A stretch of DNA of 54,304 bases, taken from the NCBI GenBank assembly GCA_964528095.1, contig CAZGSG010000003.1, forward strand, positions 1 through 54,304, in the 5' to 3' direction. Source of the DNA: CAZGSG01 sp964528095 (GTDB lineage Bacteria; Bacteroidota; Bacteroidia; Chitinophagales; Chitinophagaceae). A program made the translations under genes and the position numbers. This document shows positions 46,246-54,304 of the stretch, piece by piece. Numbering within the stretch: the stretch's first letter is position 1; the number at the start of each line of letters is the position of its first letter. The notes under the pieces were generated by a model that was not told the origin of the DNA, ran no database searches, and saw only the letters and a list, made by a program, of their open reading frames with translations.

Positions 46246-48702
46246 TTATAGATTAATAAATACAGTGGGCATTCCATCTGACTTAACACTTACTACAGAA
46301 TGCCCGTTATTTGTTTTTAGACGTATGATAGCCCTGCCATTGTATAGCTGTACATAATTGGAACCACTGGATGTGCCCTGGTTATCGATCAGTTTGCCAT
46401 CCCCCGTAATCCCGAATCTTATCCAGTTGATCGCATCCAGGCAGAGTATATTTTTCTCATCGTTCGCTTTTACCTGCAACGTCACTTCTCCATTCTCTTC
46501 TTTTATTTTCTCCAATATCAACTTCACCGGTTTTGTCCATTTTTCCGTCTGGTACTGAAAACTGATCGCGTCTTCCAATACGATCTTCCCTTTCTTCGCG
46601 ATCACCTTTACATTTATCGTTCCTTTATTGAATGGCACATTCCAGCGAAGACCTGCAGCAGGAAAATCCTGGCTATTGCGTTTTTTTACTCCATAACTTT
46701 TTCCATTCACGAATAGTTCCGCTTCATCGCAATTGGAAAATACTTTTACCATTTTCTCCTCTCCGTCATTTCCCCAACGTACGGGCCAGGAATGACCATA
46801 GATATGCACCATTGGTTTAGTTGTCCAGTAAGACTGGAATACATAGTAAGCTTCTTTTTTTGTAAGGTCCCTCTCCACTACTCCTTTCTGGTTCATGTAA
46901 GGAACCGGATTATCGGGGCGTACTGGTGTTGAAAAATCTTTGAATGGCCATTGAGCAGTACCCGTAAGCCAGGGCATTGTCTCCTGTTCTTTCAGGTGCC
47001 AGTCTATCAGGTTGCAGATATATGATTCACTCCAGTCTCCGTCTTTTGATACTCTTGCAGCGCCACCAATAAGTGAGGCATCGCCTGCCCGCTCATCCGT
47101 ACCGCCACCGGTTTTTATTTGCTGCAATGCCTTGTCAGGGTTTTCTGAATGACGTCCCGCATGACTATCACCGCCCCATTCCACATGCAGGAAATGTTTT
47201 ACTTTCTGCATCTCGGCAAGCGAGGTCTCTTTATATTCGGTATAGATGCCCCTGTACCACCCTGCCCATATAGAAGGAGAGTATACATCTACAATATCTT
47301 TACAAAAATCACAACGGCGGATCGCTGTTTTTCTTGAGGGGTCCAGTGTATGTGAAAGATCATTCAGCTCTTTCATAAACTCCCTGATCTTTTCTTTATC
47401 GAATTCAGGAAAATCGCCGGGCCAGTCATTCTCGTTACCCAATCCCCATATGATCACTGATGGATGAGCATAATGTTGTTCGATCATATTCTTCAACATT
47501 CTTTTTGCCTGATCCTTGTATATGGGGCCACCAAGACCACCCCGACACCAGGGAATCTCCTCCCATACCAGGATACCGAGACTATCGCATAAGTTCAGAA
47601 TGATCCTTGATTGCTGGTAATGCCCGAGACGGATAAAATTGACCCCCATTTCTTTCATCATGATCATCTCCTGCCGCATCAGGTCTTCTGTCATGGCTGC
47701 CGCTACACCCGCATGATCTTCATGACGGTGGGTGCCTCTCAGTAATAGCCTTTTACCATTCAGCATAAAAGGACCGTTATCCACAAATTCAAAATTGCGG
47801 AAGCCGATTTTTTCTGATTGTGTGCATTCGCTTTGTGCTGTTTTCAACGTTAGCTCCACCGTATATAATTGTGGCTGATCGGTCGACCATAACTTAGGTT
47901 TGTTTAACACCAGTTGATCCAATACAAGTGAATTTCCGCTGATAGTGTAGTTTTTGCGATATTCCTGTACCTGCTTGCCAGCGGGATCAAATAGCTTTAC
48001 AGTTACATCAACATTTTTTTGTTGTAAAGTGTTATTCAGCTGCGGCTTAATAGACAGTTTACCTTGTTTGCCTGCATTGTCTGTTACAGCAGAAGCAAAC
48101 AGTTTGTCAATAGACAAAGAAGGCATGTATACCAGGTTGAGATAACGATAAATACCGCCGTATAAATTAAAATCAGAAAGATCAGAAGGGATCAATTCCA
48201 GGTCACGCGAATTATCGGTACGAACAGCGATGGGTATTGTGCCTTTGAATTGGCCAGTGAACAGCGCGGTTTTTTTAAACTCTTCTACCGCATCTGTGAT
48301 ATCAACAGTAAATTCATCATAGCCCCCAACATGTTCTCCTGCTTTTTTTGTATAGATGTATACTTCCGTTTTTTGCCCGGCTCCTTCAAAATGAAGGATC
48401 GTTCTGCCGCCGGGATAGGGGTTGGCCACCACAAGCTGCGTACGATACCAGGCTGGTCCCTGGTAATAATTTACATCGGGGTCTACCGCATCTTCAGCAT
48501 TTACACAATGAGGAAGCGAAACCTGCTGCCACAATGGTACACTCTCCGGGTTGCCTTTAACAACAGGACGCACAGCTTCCCAAATTCCGCCCAGGTCCTG
48601 CCGAAGAAACTCCCAGCCATTGTTAAGCCTTTGTGTTTTTTGTCCATTCAGCGAATGCATACTTGCCAGACAAAACACCATCAACAATAATCTTCCTTTC
48701 AT
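46246..48702 (-). CDS. GH2 family beta-glycosidase
   Basis: The 818-residue protein has a signal peptide (ending SLNGQ), a sugar-binding jelly roll (LPHCVNAEDAVDPDVNYYQG, GPAWYRTQL), an Ig-like domain, and a TIM barrel. RGTHRHEDHAG, WGLGNENDWPG with the acid/base at about E424, and FLHVEWGGDSHAG with the nucleophile at about E508 define an active GH2. Further C-terminal beta domains follow. The family covers beta-galactosidase, beta-glucuronidase and beta-mannosidase, and the activity cannot be chosen by eye. The HVEWGGD nucleophile motif differs from classical LacZ. It lies between the GH95-like gene and GH95. Confidence 0.92.
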   Translation of the reverse strand: MKGRLLLMVFCLASMHSLNGQKTQRLNNGWEFLRQDLGGIWEAVRPVVKGNPESVPLWQQVSLPHCVNAEDAVDPDVNYYQGPAWYRTQLVVANPYPGGRTILHFEGAGQKTEVYIYTKKAGEHVGGYDEFTVDITDAVEEFKKTALFTGQFKGTIPIAVRTDNSRDLELIPSDLSDFNLYGGIYRYLNLVYMPSLSIDKLFASAVTDNAGKQGKLSIKPQLNNTLQQKNVDVTVKLFDPAGKQVQEYRKNYTISGNSLVLDQLVLNKPKLWSTDQPQLYTVELTLKTAQSECTQSEKIGFRNFEFVDNGPFMLNGKRLLLRGTHRHEDHAGVAAAMTEDLMRQEMIMMKEMGVNFIRLGHYQQSRIILNLCDSLGILVWEEIPWCRGGLGGPIYKDQAKRMLKNMIEQHYAHPSVIIWGLGNENDWPGDFPEFDKEKIREFMKELNDLSHTLDPSRKTAIRRCDFCKDIVDVYSPSIWAGWYRGIYTEYKETSLAEMQKVKHFLHVEWGGDSHAGRHSENPDKALQQIKTGGGTDERAGDASLIGGAARVSKDGDWSESYICNLIDWHLKEQETMPWLTGTAQWPFKDFSTPVRPDNPVPYMNQKGVVERDLTKKEAYYVFQSYWTTKPMVHIYGHSWPVRWGNDGEEKMVKVFSNCDEAELFVNGKSYGVKKRNSQDFPAAGLRWNVPFNKGTINVKVIAKKGKIVLEDAISFQYQTEKWTKPVKLILEKIKEENGEVTLQVKANDEKNILCLDAINWIRFGITGDGKLIDNQGTSSGSNYVQLYNGRAIIRLKTNNGHSVVSVKSDGMPTVFINL

Positions 48703-48724
48703 TGTACGGTTCTTTTATACTTCA

Positions 48725-50980
48725 CTAGTTTACCTGTTTTAATCCCCAGTAATTCTGTTTTCCCGCAGGTTTTACAGGATCGATACTAAAAACAGAGGGT
48801 TTTATTCCTGTATACAGGACCACCTCTTCGCCTTTCTTCAAATCTATACTTATTACACCATCCTTTTGTTGACCGATCTTATAAATCCGACTACCAGTTG
48901 TTTTTATCTCAGGCGCTTTCCATGTTGTCTTTATAAGACAGGGGCCGCCTGCAAGACTTTTTATGCGAATAAATTGCGTTTGATTGTTTTTGCGAACCCC
49001 GCTCACCAAAAATGCTCCTTTGGCCAGCAGGTCATGAAAAGATGCTTCACTCCAGCTATCAGGAACAGCCGGGAAGACCCTGATCGTATTATTCCAGCTT
49101 TGTAATAACATTTCATTCATTGTGGTGACAGCAGACAACGGCGTTTCAATAACAGGACCTGATTCAACATACATTGTATTTGGCCTGATGCTGAAACGTC
49201 CTGTCATCATTTCATTCAGTAACTGCGCGGTTTTGTTTCCATCTCCCATCATTGCATAAATCGAACCTGATCCTGTATAGGAATAACCACGCCATGCTTC
49301 ATTGTTCTTTTCCCATTGTTTAAGCGACCTGCTGATCAGGTCTCTGTTCTCCAACTGATCCCAGTTCACTGCATAGATCGGGTAGATCATCAGCAAGTGT
49401 GAATAGTGCCGGTGAGAGAGTGTAAAGGAAGCGTCTTTACCGATCCTGAAACCCAGGTCGTCTTGCGGATAGGGAACAAGATTGGCCAGTGCATCTTTCC
49501 ATACAGGCACCAATGAATCATTCATTTTTAACTGGCTGTTGATATATAATAGAGTGTTCAGGCCCCAATACAATACGGAGAGATCGTAATTGGCATCTCT
49601 TGTTATTCCTTTGGGGTATTCAGGAGAATAAGTATAAGGCAAATGATATTTATTATCGACGCCTTTCTCCATAATATGCAGGTAGTAGTTCACCGCTCTT
49701 GTAAGTACGGGGAACAAACGCTTCATTACTTCTTTATTCATCGAATATTCATAGGCTTGCCAGTATACATGCAATAACCAGGTGAGATTACCCAGTTCCA
49801 TCGACGCGGCACTACCGGTACTATCATTTCCTTTTACTACTTTAACCGGAGAGTTCATATCATACGGTCCTGATCTTGCCAGGGCCGCAGAATTATACTG
49901 GTAAGGCTCCGGTGTATTCTTTGCCAGGTTACCGGTATTATCATCGATCATCTTCAGCAAGGGTTCTGCAAGATCTGTATGATTGGAAGAAAAGAAGGGG
50001 TAATAGGTAAGCTGGATATTCAGGTTCCACCAGTATTTAGGCCATGGCGTCGTTCTGTACCAGGGCCCCATGAGATCAACAGGATACGCACCTGCTCTTG
50101 TAGCAGATGCCATTTTGTATTGCTGTATCCACCAAAAAGCCTGGAGCCGGCTATCGGGAATAGAGATAAAACTTTTTTTATAAAACCGGTGCCACCAGTC
50201 GCGGTGAGCAGTGATAAGCTGAGTAACTGTTGTACTATTGACCTGGCCGATCAGTTTTTTTGACTCCTGTTTCGATATGTCTGCGGGATATGAACTGGCA
50301 ATCGTGATCAGGAATTGATTACGTCCTTTTGTATCCGTCTCTTTCCATGCAGTTGTATAACTTCCCCCGGCCATCAATGGCTGGTAGTTATAATGCACCT
50401 GCCCTTCCTTGTTGATCGTATAAGCGGGGTTGGGTTTGTATTTGCTGATACTGTCGCGGCCAAGCGTTAAAAACGGGCTTTGCGCGGCCTCGGGTTTCCA
50501 TTCCCACTCAACTATTTTTTCAATGCCTGGATAGTTTGCATTGACAATGATAATGTCCTTTGTTGCAGCTACCAGCGCCTGCAGATCTATTGTTCCTTTG
50601 TCGGTAATGATCTTACCTTTTACTTCAGCGTTCCACAGATCGAGCCTTAGCTGTATATCCCTGATATTACCGGCAGTATGAAAAAGAAATTTACCGATAG
50701 GCATTCTTGCCCTCCCGATGGAAGGATTGATCCCCGTGCGGTGATCGGTCACATCTGTTCGCCCTATATCAAACCGGATGGTGTTGGCATCCTCCCGGTA
50801 GATCATTACTCCAAGCAGTCCATTGCCCAGAAAGATACCTTCGTCCCATTTTGCAGACAGGGAATCAAAGAGCATGTCCTGGTCAGAAAGAAAGTTTTTC
50901 CAGTCTATGCCGGATTTTACCTGAGTAAACCCTTGCAGGCTAAGCGAAAGAAGAACAGTAAACAGCAGGCGGTATCTCAT
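48725..50980 (-). CDS. Divergent GH95-like six-hairpin glycosidase
   Basis: The 751-residue protein has a signal peptide (ending LQGFTQ). The N-terminal part has KWDEGIFLGNGLLGVMIYRE, the barrel has WPKYWWNLNIQLTYYPFFSS and LSHRHYSHLLMIYPIYAVNW, and near the end TPLSAVTTMNEMLLQSWNN, all recalling GH95 architecture. The Asn-x-Asn pair (NLN) is kept. However, the QEW segment with the general acid is replaced by GFRIGKDASF, and the QIDGNFG segment by PVIETPLSA. It is thus a related but distinct subgroup that may use other catalytic residues or another substrate. It is the first enzyme gene after the Sus part, separated by a hairpin. Confidence 0.72.
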   Translation of the reverse strand: MRYRLLFTVLLSLSLQGFTQVKSGIDWKNFLSDQDMLFDSLSAKWDEGIFLGNGLLGVMIYREDANTIRFDIGRTDVTDHRTGINPSIGRARMPIGKFLFHTAGNIRDIQLRLDLWNAEVKGKIITDKGTIDLQALVAATKDIIIVNANYPGIEKIVEWEWKPEAAQSPFLTLGRDSISKYKPNPAYTINKEGQVHYNYQPLMAGGSYTTAWKETDTKGRNQFLITIASSYPADISKQESKKLIGQVNSTTVTQLITAHRDWWHRFYKKSFISIPDSRLQAFWWIQQYKMASATRAGAYPVDLMGPWYRTTPWPKYWWNLNIQLTYYPFFSSNHTDLAEPLLKMIDDNTGNLAKNTPEPYQYNSAALARSGPYDMNSPVKVVKGNDSTGSAASMELGNLTWLLHVYWQAYEYSMNKEVMKRLFPVLTRAVNYYLHIMEKGVDNKYHLPYTYSPEYPKGITRDANYDLSVLYWGLNTLLYINSQLKMNDSLVPVWKDALANLVPYPQDDLGFRIGKDASFTLSHRHYSHLLMIYPIYAVNWDQLENRDLISRSLKQWEKNNEAWRGYSYTGSGSIYAMMGDGNKTAQLLNEMMTGRFSIRPNTMYVESGPVIETPLSAVTTMNEMLLQSWNNTIRVFPAVPDSWSEASFHDLLAKGAFLVSGVRKNNQTQFIRIKSLAGGPCLIKTTWKAPEIKTTGSRIYKIGQQKDGVISIDLKKGEEVVLYTGIKPSVFSIDPVKPAGKQNYWGLKQVN

Positions 50981-51054
50981 TGATTATATTAAGGAGTCAA
51001 TTATTCATTCCTGGTTTGATTTTCTACAAAACTATTTTACAGTATTTAATAAGA

Positions 51055-51095
51055 CTCCTGAATACTATTGCAGTTTTTGCAATAACATTCAGGAG
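51055..51095 (-). terminator. Hairpin between Sus genes and enzyme genes (terminator or attenuator)
   Basis: An 18-bp stem with two mismatches (CTCCTGAAT...ATTGCA / TGCAAT...ATTCAGGAG) has a 5-base loop. On the minus strand it is followed by TCTTATT. It lies just after the lipoprotein gene and before the first enzyme gene, where partial termination would let the surface proteins be made in excess of the enzymes. Confidence 0.6.
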
Positions 51096-51117
51096 CAGCT
51101 TATACCTTATTCTGTTA

Positions 51118-52191
51118 TTATTTTAAGATCTCTCCGTCATTGTTGATGTACACACTTTTCATAACCAGTACAGAACCGGGATTTGATCCGTCTTTCGCGG
51201 GAAACGCCACCCTGAACTCTTTTGGAGAAGGATCGGCAAAACCAGGATAAGTTGTTTTTGCATAAGCGATCCAGTCTTTGAAACCATTACTGGTAAACCA
51301 TAATGTTCCATCGATATATGTATGAAACACATTGCCCGCATCAATAGAAAAACTCAGGGTTTTAATTGCTCCGTTAGCCATAGCAAGATCAGCTCTTCTT
51401 CCTTTTACCGGGCTGATCAGTGGAAGTGGGTTGGGCGCAGCATTACCTACTGTGCTGAATTTGGATGTATTCGTTGATGGAGTAAATGTTTCATAACGTA
51501 TCTGGTAGTTATCGGTGGTATTAGGATCTACCGTAGGCCATATTTCCCACCTGATCTCACGCATGTAAGGAACCGTAGGGTCAGCCGGCTGGTTAAAAAA
51601 TAAACTGATAACGATCGTTGAATTGGGTCTGAAGTAGGTTTTCCAGCCTAATTTAGTCCTGATTGAAAATGGTATTTTTAATGGTGCCAGGTTAAGTGTT
51701 CTGCGGATATTAGGGCCACTTGTTGAAGTGGCTGTAAGTGCCATATTAGAAACTGCCGCATTATCACTTGAATTCATTGTCTGGTCAGTATTGCTTTGTG
51801 CCCATCCATTTCCATTTAATGTATAGGGGCTTTGGAATTCATCAAAAAAATACCTGGTTACTTTCATGGTAGTTGACCTGGACGAAGATGTTCCTGTATT
51901 TTTCGCTTTTGCGGTTACTACATAATCTCCTACTGTATTGGGAGCGATCCATAAATTCTCAAACAGGTCCTGTGTTCTGAAACCGTCGAATGTTCCCCCG
52001 GTAGCAGACCATTCGTAAGAGATATCATTCTTATCTCCTGCCGTTACTGCCCATACAGGCACTTTTTCTCCGAAATAGAATTCCTGCCCGGCCTTGCTTA
52101 AACTCTCGATCCTTACATCCACTTTCTTCTTGCAGGAGAAGGCGAGCAAGCAGGCTGCAAACAATAAGATGAAACTATATTTATTCCACAT
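51118..52191 (-). CDS. Putative surface glycan-binding lipoprotein with Ig-like/PKD and lectin-like domains
   Basis: The 357-residue protein has a lipobox in LLAFSCKKKVDVRIE. Residues about 25-110 form an Ig/PKD-like domain (ISYEWSATGGTF, GDYVVTAKAKNTGTSSS). Residues about 130-350 form a beta-sandwich similar to concanavalin-like folds, with SIRTKLGWKTYF and FRVAFPAKDGS. This two-part design and the position after SusD fit a surface glycan-binding protein, although it has no catalytic motif I can name. It follows the fasciclin-domain lipoprotein by 18 bp and precedes a terminator-like hairpin. The binding role is inferred. Confidence 0.65.
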   Translation of the reverse strand: MWNKYSFILLFAACLLAFSCKKKVDVRIESLSKAGQEFYFGEKVPVWAVTAGDKNDISYEWSATGGTFDGFRTQDLFENLWIAPNTVGDYVVTAKAKNTGTSSSRSTTMKVTRYFFDEFQSPYTLNGNGWAQSNTDQTMNSSDNAAVSNMALTATSTSGPNIRRTLNLAPLKIPFSIRTKLGWKTYFRPNSTIVISLFFNQPADPTVPYMREIRWEIWPTVDPNTTDNYQIRYETFTPSTNTSKFSTVGNAAPNPLPLISPVKGRRADLAMANGAIKTLSFSIDAGNVFHTYIDGTLWFTSNGFKDWIAYAKTTYPGFADPSPKEFRVAFPAKDGSNPGSVLVMKSVYINNDGEILK

Positions 52192-52209
52192 AAGTTTAGA
52201 ATTAGCTTG

Positions 52210-52932
52210 TTAATTAGTTTTGATTGCCTCTCTTGTAGGTTGAAGCAAAAACCTGTTCATGACATGTACCGTACCGTTAGTAGCATGCAGGTCCGGCGTG
52301 CGTGGTGCCAGGTTCACAAGGCTGATGGTAGTGCCTTTATAACTTGTTGGCACGCCTACATAATTATTTATCCGAAGATTAGCTTCCCGTACATTTTCAA
52401 GATACAGGTATACCTTGGCTGAATCATTAGTAGGACTTATAGCAAATGTTTCTACCCATTTGGGGCTGGAGTTAAGCGTACTATAGGTTTGTTTTCCTTT
52501 TATTACATGATAACGCAACAGGTTGGCGATCGTATCCCTGTTATACTGAGACCAGTCTGAGCCTCTCAACTGGATGATCTGGCTTGGATTGTCGGGATTG
52601 GGTCCAGGTATTTTATTCAACACCCAATAACTATTCGCGTCTTCCAGGTTAGTAAGCGCATTGTTATGCAATAAAAGAAAGGTATTGCCGGTAGAAGAAT
52701 ACATTTCTTTTACATCCTTATAAGCAGGGTCCTTATCAACGTAGTCAATTGCAGCAAGCATGCCTGAAAATAATTCGGGACGCGATTTCATGAAATCCAT
52801 CACATTCATCTTCAGTTCTGTGTCATAAAAAGAAGCTTCGTAATCATAACCATCCTGCAGCTTGCTACATCCTGCAAGGACGAGCAAGCAGAGGGCAGCT
52901 ATCAATACCGTATATCGTTTAATATTTTTCAT
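52210..52932 (-). CDS. Fasciclin (FAS1) domain lipoprotein
   Basis: The 240-residue protein has a lipoprotein signal with VLAGCSKLQ. The body has the FAS1 pattern: a helical start around YVDKDPAYKDV, NTFLLLHNNALTNL, LLRYHVIKGKQTYSTLN and the diagnostic closing stretch TPDLHATNGTVHVMNRFLL. FAS1 proteins bind polysaccharides or other surfaces. In Bacteroidota they often follow SusD and probably serve as accessory surface lipoproteins of the uptake complex. It lies 30 bp after SusD3 and 18 bp before the Ig-like lipoprotein, so the three are cotranscribed. The ligand is unknown. Confidence 0.82.
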   Translation of the reverse strand: MKNIKRYTVLIAALCLLVLAGCSKLQDGYDYEASFYDTELKMNVMDFMKSRPELFSGMLAAIDYVDKDPAYKDVKEMYSSTGNTFLLLHNNALTNLEDANSYWVLNKIPGPNPDNPSQIIQLRGSDWSQYNRDTIANLLRYHVIKGKQTYSTLNSSPKWVETFAISPTNDSAKVYLYLENVREANLRINNYVGVPTSYKGTTISLVNLAPRTPDLHATNGTVHVMNRFLLQPTREAIKTN

Positions 52933-52962
52933 ATAAATAGTTTAATAAAAATCAAAAATTGA

Positions 52963-54304
52963 TCATTCGTCATAAGGAGGATTCTGATCACCACGTAATT
53001 TGGAATTGGCATTGAACATCGCAGAATTGATTGGGTATAATATCCTTGCCACGTTGTCACCGGTATAGGTAATACCGCCTGTGCGAGCCGTGATGATAGG
53101 ATTCATGATCTCTTTCAGGTAGCCATATCCTGCATTGGTATAGTCATAGATCTTATCGATACGGCAAAGGTCAAACCATCTTTTTCCTTCACCCAGCAAT
53201 TCAAGCTGGCGTTCTTTAAGTACTGTACGTTCTACACCGATTGTTAAGTCACCGGTATAGTCAGTCAGCTTAGCCTGTACTGTATAACCAACCCGGCTTC
53301 TTACTGTATTTACAATATTCAGGGCTTCCTGGTGGCGACCTTTATGGGCCAGTGCTTCTGCCCTGAGCAACATAATGTCTGCATAACGATAGATCGGGAT
53401 TTTTACTTCGCAATCACTATTCCCACCCAATGTAAAGCCTGCCCCTGGTACTGTTTTCCAGGGAGAAAATTTGCCCAACTGCACTACCGCGTCATCGTAG
53501 AGTTGCGGAGTAGTGTAGGCGACAGTATCCCATAAGGCCCAGTAGCGTCCATCGATCGCCTTACCGGTAACAGGGTCTACCCTGTTTCTTAGATCCTGCC
53601 AGATAGCCGTTGTCATTTCATAGTTGTTTGTATTGGAACTGGAGCCCAATTTTCCGCAAACACCTACTCCACCACCTCTTTCTACTCTTGACCAGTACAG
53701 GTTAAATACAGTCTCTGTAGAAGTAACGGGATCAAGAAAGATATTTTTCCATGCAACAATCCCGTTGATCCAGGTAGCGCCGCTTGTTGTCATAAAAAGA
53801 TCAGAAGCTGTCAATGCCTGGTCATACTCCTGGAACCACATATGCACATCTGTCTGCAGCGCATATACAGCTGCTTTTTGCATATAATACTTCTTCGTTC
53901 TGTCGTTTAATATGGTCTTTAGTGATTCGGCAATATCATCCTCTATCTTTTTTTTAACATCGGCGATAGATGAACGTGGCAATTCGATCGGCTGACTCAG
54001 CGAAAGAATAGGTTCTGTATGAATAGGCATTCTGCCCCATACGCGCAGGCCATAGAAATACATCAATGCACGAAGACCATAACACTGACCCAGATAATCC
54101 TGGTAAACTGCAGCCTTTCCTTCAATATTCGCACTGATCATTTGGGGCAGGTAAGCTATACCATAATTACACAGTGATATGGTAGTGTATAAAGTAGTCC
54201 AGGTAGTGATGCTGTTTATATCCGCATCGTTTGCAGATAATGTATTGGTGATCATGGTAAGCTGCGCGTTACCCGTACCACCGACCCTTACCTTAACTGA
54301 ACGC
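52963..54304 (-). CDS. SusD/RagB-type lipoprotein (SusD3), 5' partial
   Basis: The frame stays open to the window edge; upstream of the internal Met at 54255 it reads RSVKVRVGGTGNAQL, so the real start and lipobox lie beyond the window. SusD signatures are YLGQCYGLRALMYFYGLRVW, the IPIYRYADIMLLRAEALAHK block and the closing RQLELLGEGKRWFDLCRID. It would cap its SusC pore and bind oligosaccharides at the cell surface. The matching susC should lie just outside the right edge. It heads the part of the 33-kb operon visible here and so is the most likely importer for products of the enzymes that follow. Confidence 0.93.
   Translation of the reverse strand, partial: RSVKVRVGGTGNAQLTMITNTLSANDADINSITTWTTLYTTISLCNYGIAYLPQMISANIEGKAAVYQDYLGQCYGLRALMYFYGLRVWGRMPIHTEPILSLSQPIELPRSSIADVKKKIEDDIAESLKTILNDRTKKYYMQKAAVYALQTDVHMWFQEYDQALTASDLFMTTSGATWINGIVAWKNIFLDPVTSTETVFNLYWSRVERGGGVGVCGKLGSSSNTNNYEMTTAIWQDLRNRVDPVTGKAIDGRYWALWDTVAYTTPQLYDDAVVQLGKFSPWKTVPGAGFTLGGNSDCEVKIPIYRYADIMLLRAEALAHKGRHQEALNIVNTVRSRVGYTVQAKLTDYTGDLTIGVERTVLKERQLELLGEGKRWFDLCRIDKIYDYTNAGYGYLKEIMNPIITARTGGITYTGDNVARILYPINSAMFNANSKLRGDQNPPYDE

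Overview
The window reads as chromosomal DNA of a terrestrial, glycan-degrading member of the Bacteroidota, most like the Chitinophagaceae. The reasons are three SusC/SusD-type systems, many secreted glycoside hydrolases and lyases with Bacteroidota-style signal peptides and lipoboxes, a TAnnTTTG-type promoter, and intergenic inverted-repeat elements of a kind common in that phylum. The genus cannot be fixed from the sequence. No tRNA, rRNA, CRISPR array, transposase or phage gene was seen.

Layout from left to right. (1) 1-9000, left arm of mixed orientation: a 5'-truncated alginate-lyase-fold protein (+), a 740-bp gap with two tandem copies of a 250-bp inverted-repeat element, an unclassified six-hairpin glycosidase (-), then a + strand cluster of beta-helix lyase-like protein, GH105 and GH28 ending at a strong terminator. 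(2) 9283-20151, two SusC/SusD systems on the minus strand. The left one (SusC1-SusD1-small lipoprotein) has an in-frame TAA near the 3' end of susC; the right one (SusC2-SusD2) carries no enzymes of its own. (3) 20559-21185, a single + strand lipoprotein with a short collagen-like repeat. (4) 21285-54304, about 33 kb and 20 genes all on the minus strand. The third SusD (cut by the window end) and two lipoproteins come first, then a hairpin, then a series of enzymes: divergent GH95-like, GH2, GH95, GH31, alginate-lyase-fold protein, GH29, dual-domain esterase, GH88, PL6, GH29, GH28, SGNH esterase, GH29, beta-helix lyase-like protein, GH105, and finally a Gfo/Idh/MocA oxidoreductase, a PmoA-like protein and a DUF1080 protein.

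Taken together this is a very large polysaccharide utilization locus for an acidic, fucose-bearing and probably acetylated heteropolysaccharide. Lyases (PL6, two alginate-lyase-fold proteins, two beta-helix proteins) and GH28 enzymes would cut the uronate-containing chain. GH88 and two GH105 enzymes would remove the unsaturated uronates that lyases leave. Three GH29 and one or two GH95 enzymes would remove alpha-L-fucose or L-galactose. GH2 and GH31 would trim neutral sugars and two esterases would remove acyl groups. The operon ends in a set of genes known from oxidative (3-keto) glycoside cleavage. No sulfatase, no GH43/GH51 and no GH78/GH106 was seen, which argues against a sulfated marine fucan, arabinan-rich pectin or a typical rhamnogalacturonan as the sole target. 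The actual substrate is not determined.

The main points for a second look are the nonsense codon in susC1, a 230-bp nested inverted-repeat element with a terminator-like hairpin inside the long operon, the coupling of hydrolytic, eliminative and 3-keto-type enzymes in one operon, a two-domain esterase fusion, and paired LacI-type operator-like sites in front of susC1. No transcription regulator lies in the window.
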